Shown: one piece after another, positions 22,438 through 35,178 of the stretch
Numbering within the stretch: the stretch's first letter is position 1
Layout of the letters: every line of letters starts with the position of its first letter
Source: Hordeum vulgare subsp. vulgare
Taxonomy: Eukaryota; Streptophyta; Magnoliopsida; Poales; Poaceae
Direction of reading: 5' to 3'
DNA: 64,000 nucleotides
NCBI RefSeq assembly: GCF_904849725.1
Contig: NC_058522.1
Location: 456,446,844-456,510,843, forward strand
Made by a program: the position numbers and the translations under genes
Notes under the pieces: generated by a model
What the model was told of the DNA's origin: nothing
Databases searched by the model: none
Seen by the model: only the letters and a program-made list of their open reading frames with translations

Positions 22438-23900
22438 CTCGGCGCCAAGCGCAGGAGCGTTCTCCTCAGAGCTGGGAAATCCGGCACCTGAAGGCAAAAA
22501 GGCAAAAAGGCACGCTTAAAATCCAATTTGGCTGAAGAAAGGGGCCTGATGAGGCCATGACTTGACTCTGTCAGAGGCCATTTGTACGCAATCACAAGAG
22601 ATGGCCGGCGACGGCGCAATCCGGATAGGGCACTCACGTCGGAAATGGAGATGATGCCGAAGTCCACCGCCTCGAACCCCAGGTTCCTCCAACTCGACAC
22701 CACGAGCGTGTTGTACAGCTGCGCCACCCCGTGCTCCGCTACAGTACCCGCTCCACCATTGCCGGGAGCTAGCAGGTCGGGCACCCTCTCCTTCGCGCGC
22801 TGGATCAACCTCGCCACGTCCGCGGCGGTGCCGTGCGCCACCGCGCCGCGCGTAGCCGTCAGCGACTGCACCACCATGCAGTTGCCGTAGTACCCGTGCC
22901 TGGTGCCCACGAGCCGGCGCACGTTGGCCGAGAAATGCAGCGCCACGGGGGGCTCGTCGGACACGGAGACGATGGCCGCGCGAGTCCGGCACTGCCACAG
23001 CATGGCTGCGACGGCCTCGAACACCCTGCACGGGTCGCCGAGCCCGGCGGCGTCGAACTCGGCCTTGACGCGGCCGATCAGGCCGGCGGGGACGGTGACG
23101 TCGAGGAGCGCCAAGTCCCCGTTGAACAGGCAGCTGAGCGCCCGCTTCTGCGTGGCGACCATCGAATGCGGGAGGCACGGGAGCGAGCCGTCGTCCGCGC
23201 GGAGCGGCACGGCGGACGGCGCGGGCGACGCCCCACGCGCAAACCCGCCGACGACACCCATGTGCTGCGCCATGCCCTCTCCGTCGGTCAGCACGTGGTT
23301 CCACGTCCCCGCGACGGCGAACCCCCCGCAGGCGAACTCGGTGACCTGCACAAGCAGCAGCGGGTCGGCGTGGCGGCAGATCCCGCCAGGGTACCGCGCG
23401 ACGAGGCCGCCGAGGAGCGGTGCCGCGACGTCCGCTAGCGCGTAGCCCGCCGACGCGGCGACGAACATCACGCCTGCCGCGCCCTCGATGCGCAGGAGCT
23501 CGCCATCGCCCTCGGCTGCGAGGCGGCCGGCAACGGGGCGGTAGTGGGCGAGCGCGAGGAGGACGAGGGATGGGCGGCCGGCAACGGGGCGGTAGTGGGC
23601 GAGCGCGAGGAGGACGAGGGATGGTCCGTCGGTCAGCACGTGGTTCCACATCCCCGCGACGGCGAACCCCCGCAGGCGAACTCGGTGACCTGCACAAGCA
23701 GCAGCGGGTCGGCGTGGCGACAGATCTGCCAGGGTACCGCGCGACGAGGCCGCCAAGCAGCGGCGCCGCGACGTCCACCAGCGCGTAGCCCGCCGACACG
23801 GCGACGAACATCACGCCTGCCGCGCCCTCGATGCGCAGGAGCTCGCCATCGCCCTCGGCTGCGAGGCGGCCGGCAACGGGGCGGTAGTGGGCGAGCGGAT
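22438..23900 (-). pseudogene. BAHD acyltransferase pseudogene with internal duplication
   Basis: BAHD enzymes transfer acyl groups from acyl-CoA to alcohols or amines. Visible here are WNHVLTDGEGMAQ (the HxxxD catalytic motif, near 23260-23300), LHFSANVRRLVGTRHGYYGN, and VDFGIISISD near 22640-22667 where the structural DFGWG motif should be. After DFG the WG is absent, and a consensus-like GTGAGT follows at 22632-22637. A short possible exon lies at 22438-22487. The 5' part is duplicated: about 270 bp, including HVLTDG and AALHYRPVAGRLAAE-like sequence, occurs at 23281-23560 and again at 23629-23900, and 54 bp around 23518-23625 is further tandemly repeated. The upstream copy has one-base deletions that break frame. 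The native N-terminus and C-terminus are missing. It sits at the 5' end of the Helitron in sense orientation. Confidence 0.75.
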
Positions 23901-24103
23901 GAGAATCGTGGGGGAAGTGGACGATGTGCGGGGATGCTTTGGTTTTCGGTGGACCACTTCGGTTTTCGGAGGGATGTAACTTTGGTTTTCGGAGGGATGT
24001 AAAAAATCGGAAGGGAGAGGGGGTGTGACGTGGGTGCCTATTCTAAAGGAGGATCGCTGGTCGAACTATCACGACGACGGCAGATCCCCTTTAATAGTAG
24101 AGA

Positions 24104-25155
24104 TAACAGGTGTTCATATAGTATAAACTGGACGCATGTGAGGCTTAAATGGTTTGCAAATAGTATCGCCCATTTTACGCGCATTAGTTTTCTTAAGATA
24201 TTTGTAAAGCGTATGGAATAAAAATAGGGTGCAAATATTTATGTGTTATAATTATATTTTGTGTGTGGATATAAATAGGACACAGAAGGACGATGATTAG
24301 TAAATAAAAACACTTAAATGTACACCCATGTATTATATAAAAGTGTTTAGTAAATACGGACATTTAAAATATATTTTGAATACAATTTTTTAAATATTTA
24401 AACACAAAAAATGTACAGTTGCAACTTATATGTAAATTATACAAAATGATGAATACAAATATTTACTAAATATTCACTTGTGTATAATTCTAACTCGTGA
24501 TTCATATTCAAAAATGTTATCTACTTATATATTAACCATCACTAAATATTCATATGAACATTTTAAAATTTAATTACATATGTTTTTATTATACAAATGT
24601 TGGACTATATTATGTGTATAATTATTGACATGTTTGCAATTATAGAAACATTTTTATTTGTATGTATATAAATGTATAAATGTATTATACAAAAAATTAT
24701 TTAAAATTTTAAATAATGAATATTTATATTTTTATAAATATAATTTTTTTTATCATTTATAAATATTGTTCTAAATGTTGAATGAATGCACTTTTTTTAG
24801 TTTTTCTTTTAAGCAATCGCTTCAAATACATTATGTTTTTTCTAAATATTAAAAAAAAGATTTCACGTCAGCAAACATCGCCATGAGCTTTTTTTGATAA
24901 ATGAAAAAACCCGAGGTGGTTTACACAAAAAACTGGCCACACACCACTTTACTATCATCGAGTCGTTGACAACGGGCGACATGCCACGCTCGCATTTCTA
25001 GTCAGCAGTTCGGGCATACACAATTAAGATTTGCACTGTATTTGCATGCTCGAGCCAAGTAATTGCATCAGGTCAATGCATGCTACAAGTTCTTGCACCA
25101 AAGTGATCGTTTGCTTCAATTTTTAGTACCACCAGTGTAATTGACTCTTTCTATA
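24104..25155. other. AT-rich intergenic DNA between two Helitron ends
   Basis: Roughly 80% A+T by eye, without coding potential. It is presumably host or older repeat sequence on the 5' side of the minus-strand Helitron. Confidence 0.35.
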
Positions 25156-26910
25156 TCTCTACTTAATAATAAAGCAAATACTGCTTCTGGTCGTACGTCA
25201 TTAAAATTGCTTCTAACGTTGTATTAAATTACCCACTATGCCACCCATAAATGAAGAAAACGATTCGATTTTCTTTTTTGTCAAAGTCACCGTCCGGATC
25301 GTTACTTATAATGTGAAACCTTGGACATGAACGAGGGCTAGCTTGTCCTGCTCGCTAGATCGGCGCTGCAACTCCGAGGTGTCCCAGGTTTGATCCCTAA
25401 ACCTACACCTTTCTCATTCGATTTTCTGTTTTATGCGGAAGGGGGCCTCCAAATCCGTACCGAACTAACCAATGATCGCCGTGTGCAAAAGAGAGGATCT
25501 GATCATCTACTACATAATCCCACCACGCTCCCTTACATTCAAATAAACCAATTTAAATACTGCTGCGAGTTGAAATCAATAAACTGGCTTGGATCAATAG
25601 GAAAGTGTGGGCAAAGGAATTAAAACTGAAGGAAGAAGATGATCCTGATTTCAAATGTCAAAAGAAAGAAGATGGATGATTCTGAGAAAAACAGATACGG
25701 GAATGCAGCCTACACAGGCGGCACATCCCGAGGGGACCTCCTGGTTATCAGGGTCTGGGATGGATAACTCTTTCTTTATTTTATTATTTGGGATAGAGTT
25801 TTTTATTTTGTGCTAAAAGCAGGTACAATAGATCTCATTTCTTGATTCTGAATCCATACATGTCCGGCGGCGGCGAAGGATGGATAACATGCATTCAAGT
25901 TCTATACGTGCATGCTACAGTATCTGCTTATATAATTTTGAAAAGTGTCTACATACTTTAAAAAGTGGTTGTGTAATGTGTTTGCGCTTTTTGAAAAAAA
26001 ATGTTAATTTTTCAAAAAGTGCACTTGCATTTTAAAATGTTTCTATTGTTTTTCAATAAAGAGTTTATGTATTGAAATATTTTTTAATTTTTTTAAAAAC
26101 GCCCTTTCTAAAAATGTATTGGTATAACTCTAAAAGCGTTTGCATGTTAAAAAATGTTTGTAAATTTAAAAAGGTTATGTGATTCAAGAAAATGTTCGTG
26201 TGTTTTAAAAAGAATGTTCATGCATTCTGAAGAATATAAATTAAAAGCGAGTTGGATTAAAAAGGACAGTGTATGAAATAGGAATAGGTGCATGGTGTAG
26301 CTCGTGTAGGGCGGCCATTAGGTCCAACTTGACTAGAGTAGTTTAGAAGTATTAAATACTCCTTTGCGATGGTACAGTTTAGTGATAAATATGTTGTGCG
26401 GTGGTCAAGATTGAAGCGGATTCTTTTTTTTCTTACCCATACATGGGCTCGAAATTCCTGACAGATTTTTCTTGAAGAACCGCTAATTCAAATTGTCAAA
26501 TAACATGTGTTAATTGTTTTCTTGATCCATCCTGTATGAGATTAATCCTTAGTGTCTTTTCACGTGTTTTCTTTTGATATCGGATGTGATATGCATATGT
26601 ATGTTTGTCTATGGTATTTTCTCGCAATGTGGAACACCTGTAATGATTAGAATCCATTTAATGAAAAAAGATTTGAAATCATGCACGTGAATTACGAATC
26701 TCGTCATTCAATATATACCGACCACCGTGAATCTATGTCACGGTTCAGAAAATTTCTAATTACTCAGACCAATATAGTAATCTAGACACCGTCAACAATC
26801 TAGATATTATCCCTCATTCGATTGTTTTGTTGGACTCATACAAAAATATGTGTCATATGTGACGTGAACCAGGTGTTGCCAACTCACATATCAGCTTGAT
26901 GAGGTCATTG

Positions 26911-27395
26911 CACTGGTAGAAAAAGAGGCTTCCGTCCAGCCCCATAAGTCGCGAAACTGTAGGAACCGCGACTAATGAATTCTTTAGTCGCGGTTCGGAA
27001 GACGAACCGCGACCAAAGGCCTGGGCCCAGGGCGCTCGGTGGCCAGCTGGTGCACGTGAGGGGCTTTAGTCGCGGTTGGCCACGCCAACCGCGACTAAAT
27101 CTCATCCCCTATATATTATTTATACCTTTAGTCGCGGTTGGCCTGGCCAACCGCGACTAAAGGTCGTTGCGCGCGGGAACGCAAAAACCCGCCAAAAAAC
27201 CCTTTAGTCGCGGTTGGTCTGGCCAACCGCGACTAAAGGTTACCCTTTAGTCGCGGGTCGCCTCCCCAACCGCGACTAAAGGGGGGGCTATAAATACAAG
27301 GGCCCGAACCGTCGCCTCCATTTCTCGTCTTCTCGATCATGCGAGGATTCATGCGATTCATGCGAGGATGTAGTTTCTGAATATATAATTTTTAT
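26911..27395 (+). mobile_element. CACTA transposon end with subterminal palindromes and TATA box
   Basis: Starts CACTGGTAGAAAAAGAGG (26911) as a CACTA terminus. It is followed by at least four palindromic modules of the form TTTAGTCGCGGTTGGC-N-GCCAACCGCGACTAAA (near 26990, 27063, 27126 and 27203), which are typical subterminal transposase-binding repeats. A TATA box (TATAAATA, 27289-27296) and CT-rich leader follow, as at the 5' end of an autonomous element's transcript. No TNP2-like transposase or second end is seen, so the element is truncated. Confidence 0.7.
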
Positions 27396-27459
27396 CACAA
27401 AATATATATTTAGCTGGTTAAATTAACAACCTAGAACTACGCGCATGCCCTATACACTT

Positions 27460-27609
27460 GGACGAAGGTAGTACTACTTATGATACTTCCATTACGGACA
27501 ACATTAGGCGCATGATTATAGTTAATGCTATTTTTCAGTCCACCTCACAGCCAATCGATAACTAACTAGGTTCTAAAGATTACCTTCTAAACCGTGACGG
27601 GGGAGTAAT
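27460..27609. mobile_element. Diverged MITE related to the one at 51427
   Basis: The right end TTCTAAACCGTGACGGGGG and the internal block AATGCTATTTTTCAGTCCACC / CACAGCCAATCGATAAC match, in reverse orientation, the intact Stowaway-type MITE at 51427-51657. The left half is too diverged to place a terminus precisely. Confidence 0.55.
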
Positions 27610-28048
27610 CAATATGATGGACAACATCAATTGGTACTTAAACATAGATGCTTAGGAGTACCACCACCAAATGTTAGGAAGAACCATGTTTTAAAGGGAA
27701 AAATCATAATCTAGGTAGCAATTAAGGCGGTGCGTACTACATAAGGGCGCTATCATGCTGCTAATTACATTATGTTATGGATGGACATGCAACACGAAAT
27801 GCCCTGCCGGAGATCTGCCAGCTGTCAAGCATCACCAATTTTGATCAAGTTTGTAAGAAAAATATTTACATCTAGAATGTCAAACATATGTCATTAGATC
27901 CGTCATAAGATGTAGTTTCATATTTTTATAAATTTTTGATTTGTAGATATAAACAATTTTCTCCATAAACTTGGTCAGAGTTAAAAAGTTTGACTTTTTA
28001 AAAAATCTATACGCACTACATTATCGAATGAAGAGAGTATTTATTCTC

Positions 28049-28386
28049 TTTTGCGGCAAAATATTTCATTTTTTTGTATGAAACCATGTGTTCATCATAT
28101 TAAACCGTAGCTTACTTTTTTTACTTTCATTTTATTTTGCGGAAAAACGTGCCAGTTTCTTTTTAAACAGCATTTTCATCATATAACACTGTGACTTAAA
28201 ACAAACTCGGCCACATTGGAGGATACCAAAGAGTACAACCATCATGGTACGTAGTTGACTTTTTATTTGTATATTTTGGCGGCAAAATGTTCCTTCTTTT
28301 TTGAGAAACCACATGTTCATCATATAAAACTGTAAATTACAACAAACTTGGTCCACACTGGACAATATTACCAGTGAGTACAACCA
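28049..28386. repeat. Degenerate tandem repeat, about three copies
   Basis: Three related blocks begin with TTTTGCGGCAAAAT-like sequence and contain TTCATCATAT(A/T)AAAC (near 28050, 28135 and 28273). The last two also share CAACAAACTTGG/CACA-type sequence and GAGTACAACC. Spacing is irregular (about 85 and 139 bp) and divergence is high. Confidence 0.5.
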
Positions 28387-28780
28387 ATTGGAATGTTGTT
28401 CCTAAATAAAAGTTTCGTGTCATTTTTTTAATTATTTTATTAGCAACATCCTTACAAGTTAAGAGTAGTGACCTTATCAGATGTAGCGTTATATGTATTT
28501 TTTATATTTTCGTTGCAACGCACCGACATGTATGAACTCATACAGAAAATACAAACTGAACATAAGACAGAGGGCGCTAGGTGAAATTCTCAAGAGAGAA
28601 AACCAGGACAACCTTTCAGGCAGTGAAAAGTCACATCAGATGAAACCAGTGACATCATTCAAACTAGCTACGTACCAAACACACGCGAAAAAAGAAGGGA
28701 AAGAGTACTCGTGACCAACACATGACCGACCCCACGGCAACCAGCAAATTCATCAGTGTGACTCGACACAGTTTTGAAGC

Positions 28781-28786
28781 TTTATT
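28781..28786 (-). terminator. Polyadenylation signal AATAAA of the minus-strand ACC oxidase
   Basis: TTTATT on the plus strand reads AATAAA on the coding strand, about 31 bases after the TAG stop. Position and sequence fit a near-upstream poly(A) element. Confidence 0.5.
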
Positions 28787-28816
28787 ATTCAGACCGAGAA
28801 GAGCTGACCGCTACCT

Positions 28817-29890
<1,074 letters not shown>

Positions 29891-30044
29891 CTTACTTACC
29901 CTCTTGGTTCCTCGCGCCACCCTCGAGACAAGCTGCGTCTCGGGTTGGTTCTTCTTGCCTACCGGCTACCGAGCTTGCCTAATGCTGTACCGAGCTTGAC
30001 ACGGGAGTACTGCGGTGCCTGGAAGAAGGCCAGCCTCGGGTGCA

Positions 30045-30051
30045 ATTTATA
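30045..30051 (-). promoter_or_regulatory. TATA box of ACC oxidase copy A
   Basis: TATAAAT on the minus strand, about 155 bases upstream of the ATG, similar to the spacing in copy B (about 141-147 bases). Sequence around the two TATA boxes is otherwise dissimilar. Confidence 0.6.
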
Positions 30052-30179
30052 GCCTCGATCGACAGGAATGGGTCGACCCTGGAGGCTTGCAAACTCTGTG
30101 GCAAACCGGTGGATCGAGCCTGACTCGTATGTTCGGGTAAAGTGAGCAAGACTCAAGAGCACCAATGCGACGGTCTGAT

Positions 30180-32312
30180 TCCTTTTTTCCTCCTAGTTCC
30201 AGTCGTTTTTTTTAATCTCCCCGTTGGATTTGCATCCGAAGATTAAGATTGAAACAGAAGCTAGCATCGCTGGGTTGGATGGAAAATAGTTATGCTTCAA
30301 TCAATTTTAAAAGTATCATAGATAATTTAAATAAGATGATATTTAATTTAAAAAATATGATTAAGTATCATATTATGATATTGTATCATAATAAATGATG
30401 TGATATTATGTATTATGCATGATAATTAATAAGATCATTTATGACACTAACCTATAATATAATACACTATAAAGGTAATATCATACATTAGTATTATACG
30501 ATAGACAATACTTCCTGTTACCATACATTGGCTATAAATTGTCTTTTATGCATGCATGCATATTATATATGTAAAATATTGTATAACCATCACCGTGTAT
30601 ATAAATTTGCTCTGACAAATATATTTGCCTGCACACACGTACAATCCTATTCATGAAGGTTAATGGCAGGAGAAAGGAGAAATTTAAAACAACGATTCTA
30701 CTCGATTATGCTAAATATTTTAAAGAATCACACAATAAACTACATTGATCGTATCGTATTTCTATATATATTCTGAAACTATGGGCTTGAAGGTGTGGAA
30801 CTAATATGAACACAAAGATCTGGTTAAACAAGATTTGCTGCGTATCAAAGTGTTGCATGCAAATTAAAGTACCGTATACATTTTAACAACGAAAATAAGT
30901 TGTCCTTTCGGATTAGTAACTGAACAGTCTAGAAATGAGCAAAGACAATACTCTCTCCGTTTTTTTTACCCCACACATAAGATTCGATTGAAGTCAAACC
31001 ATGCAAAGTTTGACCAGATTTTTATTTAAAATTATCAATATGTACAATACTAATGTTGTATAGAATCCATGATCCATTAGTATTACTAAGTTAAGTATTG
31101 TCATCACTTAAAAAAATAAGCTAAGTATTACCATAATGCGCCTAGTTTCCTCTCTCTCTCCTATGCATGCATGGGATAAAGTCAACAAAGATTTCTATTA
31201 ATGTTTGAAATTTAAAAAGTTTTATCTACAAAACCGTTAATTCAATCGATGATCCGTTTTCACCATTGGCTTTCTCGCTACGAGTTCTTCAAAACTAGAT
31301 CCCATGTCTTCGTCAACTATTTTTTTCCATTCATACTGCCATATTATTAACCACTTACTTATCTGAGAAAAATAACCTGATTGCCATTTTTTAATGTTGT
31401 TTCGTACGAAGCCTTGTGGCAGTTTTCATTATATATGATATAGAAAAATGTCATGGATTGGGTTTGCCAATTTAAATAGGCCAACTTGTCATGTTTACAT
31501 ACAACTTTGCGAGAAAACTATTTTGTGTACTTGTTAGTTTAACCATGCCGAATTGTCATATTTACAAACGATGACTAAAAAAGATTTCTTGTGGTCATCG
31601 GTTTTAAATATGTTGAGTTATCATATTTTTGTTCGTAATCGCCTAAAAAAAGTTGTTTCTGCTTGTCATTTTGATTATGTCGAGATGTCATATTTATATG
31701 TAATTTTAAAAATTTAACGATTAAGTTATTTTTTATCAGACAAGTAAGTACTTACTAATATGAGTACAACAAATGTGGTAAGTATGAGCAAAAAAAAAGT
31801 TGTCAAAATATGTCAAGATGGTATCTAGTTTTGAAGATTTCGTCGAAACAAAGTCAACTACGAAAACGGATCATCGATCGAATTAACGGTTTAAGAGATA
31901 TTTTTTTTAAAATTTCGATCATTTAGAATAAATGTAATGGCATCATGTATGCATGCATGCATGACCCGCCGCACGGAATGTTGAGAATGGGGCGCTTTCG
32001 AATAGATTTTTCCTTGATTTTATATTATGAATATTGATATATATTTTTATAAAGTTGATCAAATTTAACTTTATGAGTCAAATTTTATATACAGACTAAA
32101 AAAGCGAAGAAAGACGATAAAATGGAAGAATAAATTTCAATATGAAAATTAATAAAATATTATGTTATGACTCATCTAGCTGAGTTTATTTATTTCTCAT
32201 TCACCTTTATAGACAATGTGTCTGTGCTGACGTGAGTTGTAATACTATTTTGTATCTGCTTTTATTTTTCAGGTAAATGAGACTAAATTATATTTCATCT
32301 AGATGAGTTTTA
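30180..32312. other. AT-rich intergenic DNA, no gene seen
   Basis: The block at 30300-30540 is built of short AT-rich repeats with variants of TATCATATTATGATA, probably a decayed MITE. At 31196-31280 and 31805-31900 there are inverted related segments (AAACCGTTAATTCAATCGAT against ATCGATCGAATTAACGGTTT) about 640 bp apart, which may be ends of a decayed DNA element. No coding region is visible. Confidence 0.4.
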
Positions 32313-32616
32313 GAACAACTCTAACAGACCCCGCAAAATGGCCGGCCCACAAACAATCCGGCGACTATGCGGATTTGGGTTCATTTTTCTGTCACAACAA
32401 ACACTGCAAACGCGGCCCGACCTGGAAATGTTTTGCGGTGGCCCGTAAACGCGACCCCTCGACCGGTATAACTGCGGGTTCGACCGCTGGATGCGGGTCG
32501 AAACCCTATCCCTCCGCCGTCGCGAACCCCCCCCCCCCCACCTCGTCGCCGGTGCCCCCAATCCGCCGCCGCGCGCCTCCATTACGCAGCGTAGCCGCTC
32601 CAATCCACCGCCGCGC

Positions 32617-33189
32617 ATGGCCGGCTCCGGTTGCCGTAGGGACGACGACCCCGAGAGGGCTCGTCGCGTTAGATCCGACACCGCCCGTAAGCGCGCCGCC
32701 CGCCGGTACACGCGCTGGGGCCTGACGCGGCCGTCGTCGCTCCTCCATCACGAGACAGAGGTGTACGACCGCGCGCGCAACCGCCTCTTCTCCGGCACAA
32801 GCTCAATCGCGTCGAGCTCCCGCTCGTCCTCCTCCGTCCCACTGGTGAAGAGGGAGCTCGAAGAGCTCCCGTCGATGAAGATGGAGCCGAAGGACGAGAC
32901 GGTGCCGGAGCGACGTGCTTGGGCCGTCGTCGGACCGGAGGACTTCCTCCCTCCGGCGGAGGCGGATAGCTTCCTGCCCGTGCTGCTGGGGCGGAGTGCA
33001 CGGGAGGCTGAAGAGGACCAGCAGCGCCGCCGGAGGGAGGAGGAGATCGACACCGTGCTCTACGAGCAGGGTGTCGCGTCGGCCATCGCCTTCGGCCACA
33101 AGGTGGAGGATTGGCGCCGCGAAGCTACTGCGCAGAAGCGCATCTACGTCGAGGTCTCCTCCGACGAGGACGACAAGGACGACGACTGA
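32617..33189 (+). CDS. Uncharacterised 190-aa acidic-tailed protein carried by the Harbinger element
   Basis: Uninterrupted ORF. I chose ATG 32617 because the frame upstream (from 32491) is Pro/Arg-rich and lies over a poly-C run. The N-terminus is strongly basic (RRVRSDTARKRAARRYTRW, 16-34). A Ser-rich linker follows (58-73), then two SUMO-site-like motifs VKRE (77-80) and MKME (87-90), a charged RRRREEE helix (136-143), a moderately conserved-looking YEQGVASAIAFGHKVEDWRR (149-168), and an acidic tail SSDEDDKDDD. Arg-rich start and acidic end suggest a nuclear protein, but I recognise no domain. It lies inside TTA-flanked termini, so it is likely element cargo or a captured gene. Confidence 0.45.
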   Translation: MAGSGCRRDDDPERARRVRSDTARKRAARRYTRWGLTRPSSLLHHETEVYDRARNRLFSGTSSIASSSRSSSSVPLVKRELEELPSMKMEPKDETVPERRAWAVVGPEDFLPPAEADSFLPVLLGRSAREAEEDQQRRRREEEIDTVLYEQGVASAIAFGHKVEDWRREATAQKRIYVEVSSDEDDKDDD

Positions 33190-33295
33190 ACGTAGGCTGT
33201 CTACTACTGCACGAGCTCGACTCCGGTGAGCTCCATTTTGCGTAGTGCGGTAGTAGCTTCAGTAGGTGATGCCCCCTCTAGTACTGATGAATGTA

Positions 33296-33547
33296 GGGTC
33301 TGTTTGGTTGGAGGCTAATTTTGCCAAGCTAAAGTGTGGCAAGCCATTAAAATGTTGCAAGCCACAAAGTGTGGCTGAAAAAACGAACGCCAAACTTTGG
33401 CAAAAATTTTTTTGACTCTATGACAAATGGGCCGTAGCGACAATAAAGTGTGGTAAGCCAAAGTGTGGCAAAAACCAAACATATGTCAACTAAACTGTGG
33501 CTGCTAAATTTTGGCTTGGTAAAATGTGGTTGCGAACCAAACAAGCC
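33296..33547. mobile_element. Small MITE nested in the Harbinger element (hAT-like termini)
   Basis: Left GGGTCTGTTTGGTTGG pairs with the complement of right AACCAAACAAGCCC. The interior repeats AAAGTGTGGCAAGCCA-type words, giving a loose foldback. A clear 8-bp target duplication could not be read, so the hAT assignment is tentative. Confidence 0.5.
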
Positions 33548-33734
33548 CATAGTGTTGTATGATCATGACTGTGGTTGAACATGCCCGCGAATGTTTATTT
33601 TTTTTAATTATGCAGTTTCATTATGCGGGTTCTGTTCTGCAGCGCAACATTTTATCTCGCAAAACCCTACTTCGACGACCTGTAAAACGCGTTTGCAGGT
33701 CGTGAATATACAGGGTCTGCTAGAGTTGCTCTTA

Positions 33735-35178
33735 GGCACTCTTATAAATAAAATTTGAAAAAAGTGACTGATTTTTTTCATCCAACAGCAACACCTAGAT
33801 CGAGTAGAGAAAAATGTGACTGAAATTTGTTGTCATCTCAAATTGATTTTTAATAACAACATAGGTTGAACCCAAATTTTAGGTAATTTAGGATCGTGTA
33901 TCTTTTCAACAGAAACAATTTTGGTTTCCATTTTCGAATACCCGAATTATCCGAACCGAAACAATCAAAATACCTGAACGCCGAGCCTGAGTTGTAGGCG
34001 TCCGCCCCATCGGCGATGGAGACGCGGCATTGCCGTGCTTGGATCGGGGATGGGTGCGCCGCATTGGATGCACGCCGTTTGTGGCCGAGGCGAAAGGCTG
34101 GACGGCCCATGGCCTTCCACAGCTGGCTAATCTCACTCACCCGATCGCGATCGGGACCGCGGCATGGCGCCGTCCATCTGCGCTGCGCCGCGCTGCACAG
34201 GAACCTCATTCCCACCCGCTCGGTTGGATGAGATGAGATGCGACGCAGCGCGAACAAATGCATCTTCGACTTGCCGGAGAAAAACGAGCGACCGGAAATG
34301 TGCCTCCGGGAATACTGTTGGTTGGATTCGATGTGTTGGGAGACTGACTGGACTGGACTGCCTGCCTACGTGAAAGCATATGAATCTGGAGTATATAGAA
34401 AACAAATATAAGCAGTTGAGATCGAGTAGCCTTCTTTCTTTCTTTTTTGAAACGGAGATCGAGTAGCCTACGATGTAGCCGTACGTAGTACAGGTAAGAT
34501 TTTTTTCAATGCAGTGTGTGAGCAGCCCGTTGCCTACTACAGTATCATTGTTAATCCTCGTAGTCTAGTTTTTTTAGGTTGTTCATTGTCTTGGCTTCGG
34601 CGACGGCGATACCGGCACTAAATAAAGATTTTTTGGATTCTTTCCTAAAGAGGTCATCAGTCCTATGGTTGACGATGGATTTAAAAACCAGTCCACTCAA
34701 TCAAGGATGACGTGGCAATGACGGTATCCTTGTGGTGGACATGTGTCCTCGGACTCTGCCATTGCGACGGCATTTGCTCCAGCATCGACACGGAGCTTAT
34801 GGGGTAGTCCAAGAACGGATCTAGATTATGGTCTGCATTGACGACATTTGAAGTACGGAACGTGTGTTGGGTTCATGGTTTGTGGATGGTAGGCATATTT
34901 TCCTAATGCCGCGTCTTAGTCGTGGTTGGATGTCGGATCTGAAGTTCGGTGACAGGTCCGGATTGTTGCCCTGGTCTGATTCGTTCAATAACAAGGGCTT
35001 CACTTTTGATGAGCCATCTTGAAGGTCCGACAAGCTGCATATCAGTGATGGAGCCACGTCGAGCTTGGATGAGGAGGTGATCCGTTTTTTTTTTTGGTGA
35101 ATGGCGTTGGTGTCAAACGCATAGATGTTCTATCATCTTTTTAGTTTTGTTATGCCGGTCTTTATGTGACTTGTATTT
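33735..35178. other. Unassigned intergenic DNA
   Basis: Open frames between 33850 and 34405 overlap on both strands without domain resemblance. From 34500 to 35100 the sequence contains decayed coding-like text without an identifiable product. Nothing is assigned. Confidence 0.3.

Larger units (their letters stand above)
15307..24103 (-). mobile_element. 8.8-kb non-autonomous Helitron carrying gene fragments
   Basis: Read on the minus strand, the element starts TCTCTACTATTAAAGG (first base 24103, preceded by A) and ends with a hairpin CCCGTGGCAACGCATGGG, 11 bases further to CAACGAACTAG (last base 15307, followed by T). A 5' TC, a 3' CTRR preceded by a small hairpin, and insertion between A and T without target duplication are the defining Helitron signature. 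The TCTCTACTATTAAA start is the usual grass form. It encodes no RepHel. Inside are a BAHD acyltransferase pseudogene near the 5' end and an mRNA-capping-enzyme fragment in the opposite sense, as expected for gene-capturing Helitrons. Confidence 0.75.
25156..28530 (+). mobile_element. Candidate second Helitron (boundaries uncertain)
   Basis: A grass Helitron-like start, TCTCTACTTAATAATAAAG, begins at 25156 directly after an A. About 3.4 kb downstream, near 28508-28530, TTTTCGTTGCAACGCACC resembles the region of a Helitron 3' hairpin, but the expected CTAG terminus is not present. The interval contains a CACTA end (26911) and a MITE fragment (27460), which would be later insertions. The 5' end is more secure than the 3' end. 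Confidence 0.35.
32313..33731. mobile_element. Non-autonomous PIF/Harbinger-like element with TTA target duplications
   Basis: Left end GAACAACTCTAACAGACCC and the complement of the right end GGGTCTGCTAGAGTTGCTC match across the terminus (GAGCAACTCTAGCAGACCC). TTA flanks both sides (32310-32312 and 33732-33734). The 1419-bp element carries a 190-aa plus-strand ORF and a smaller nested MITE. No transposase is present. Confidence 0.8.

Noticed and set aside
22516..23814. 432-aa Arg-rich minus-strand frame
   Set aside because: Overlaps the frame with clear BAHD motifs and is its out-of-frame shadow in GC-rich DNA, though its first part reads the duplicated BAHD copy after the frameshift.
25340..25400. 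Second tRNA-like sequence (CCCAGGTTTGATCCC)
   Set aside because: T-arm resemblance only. The upstream half does not fold into a cloverleaf.
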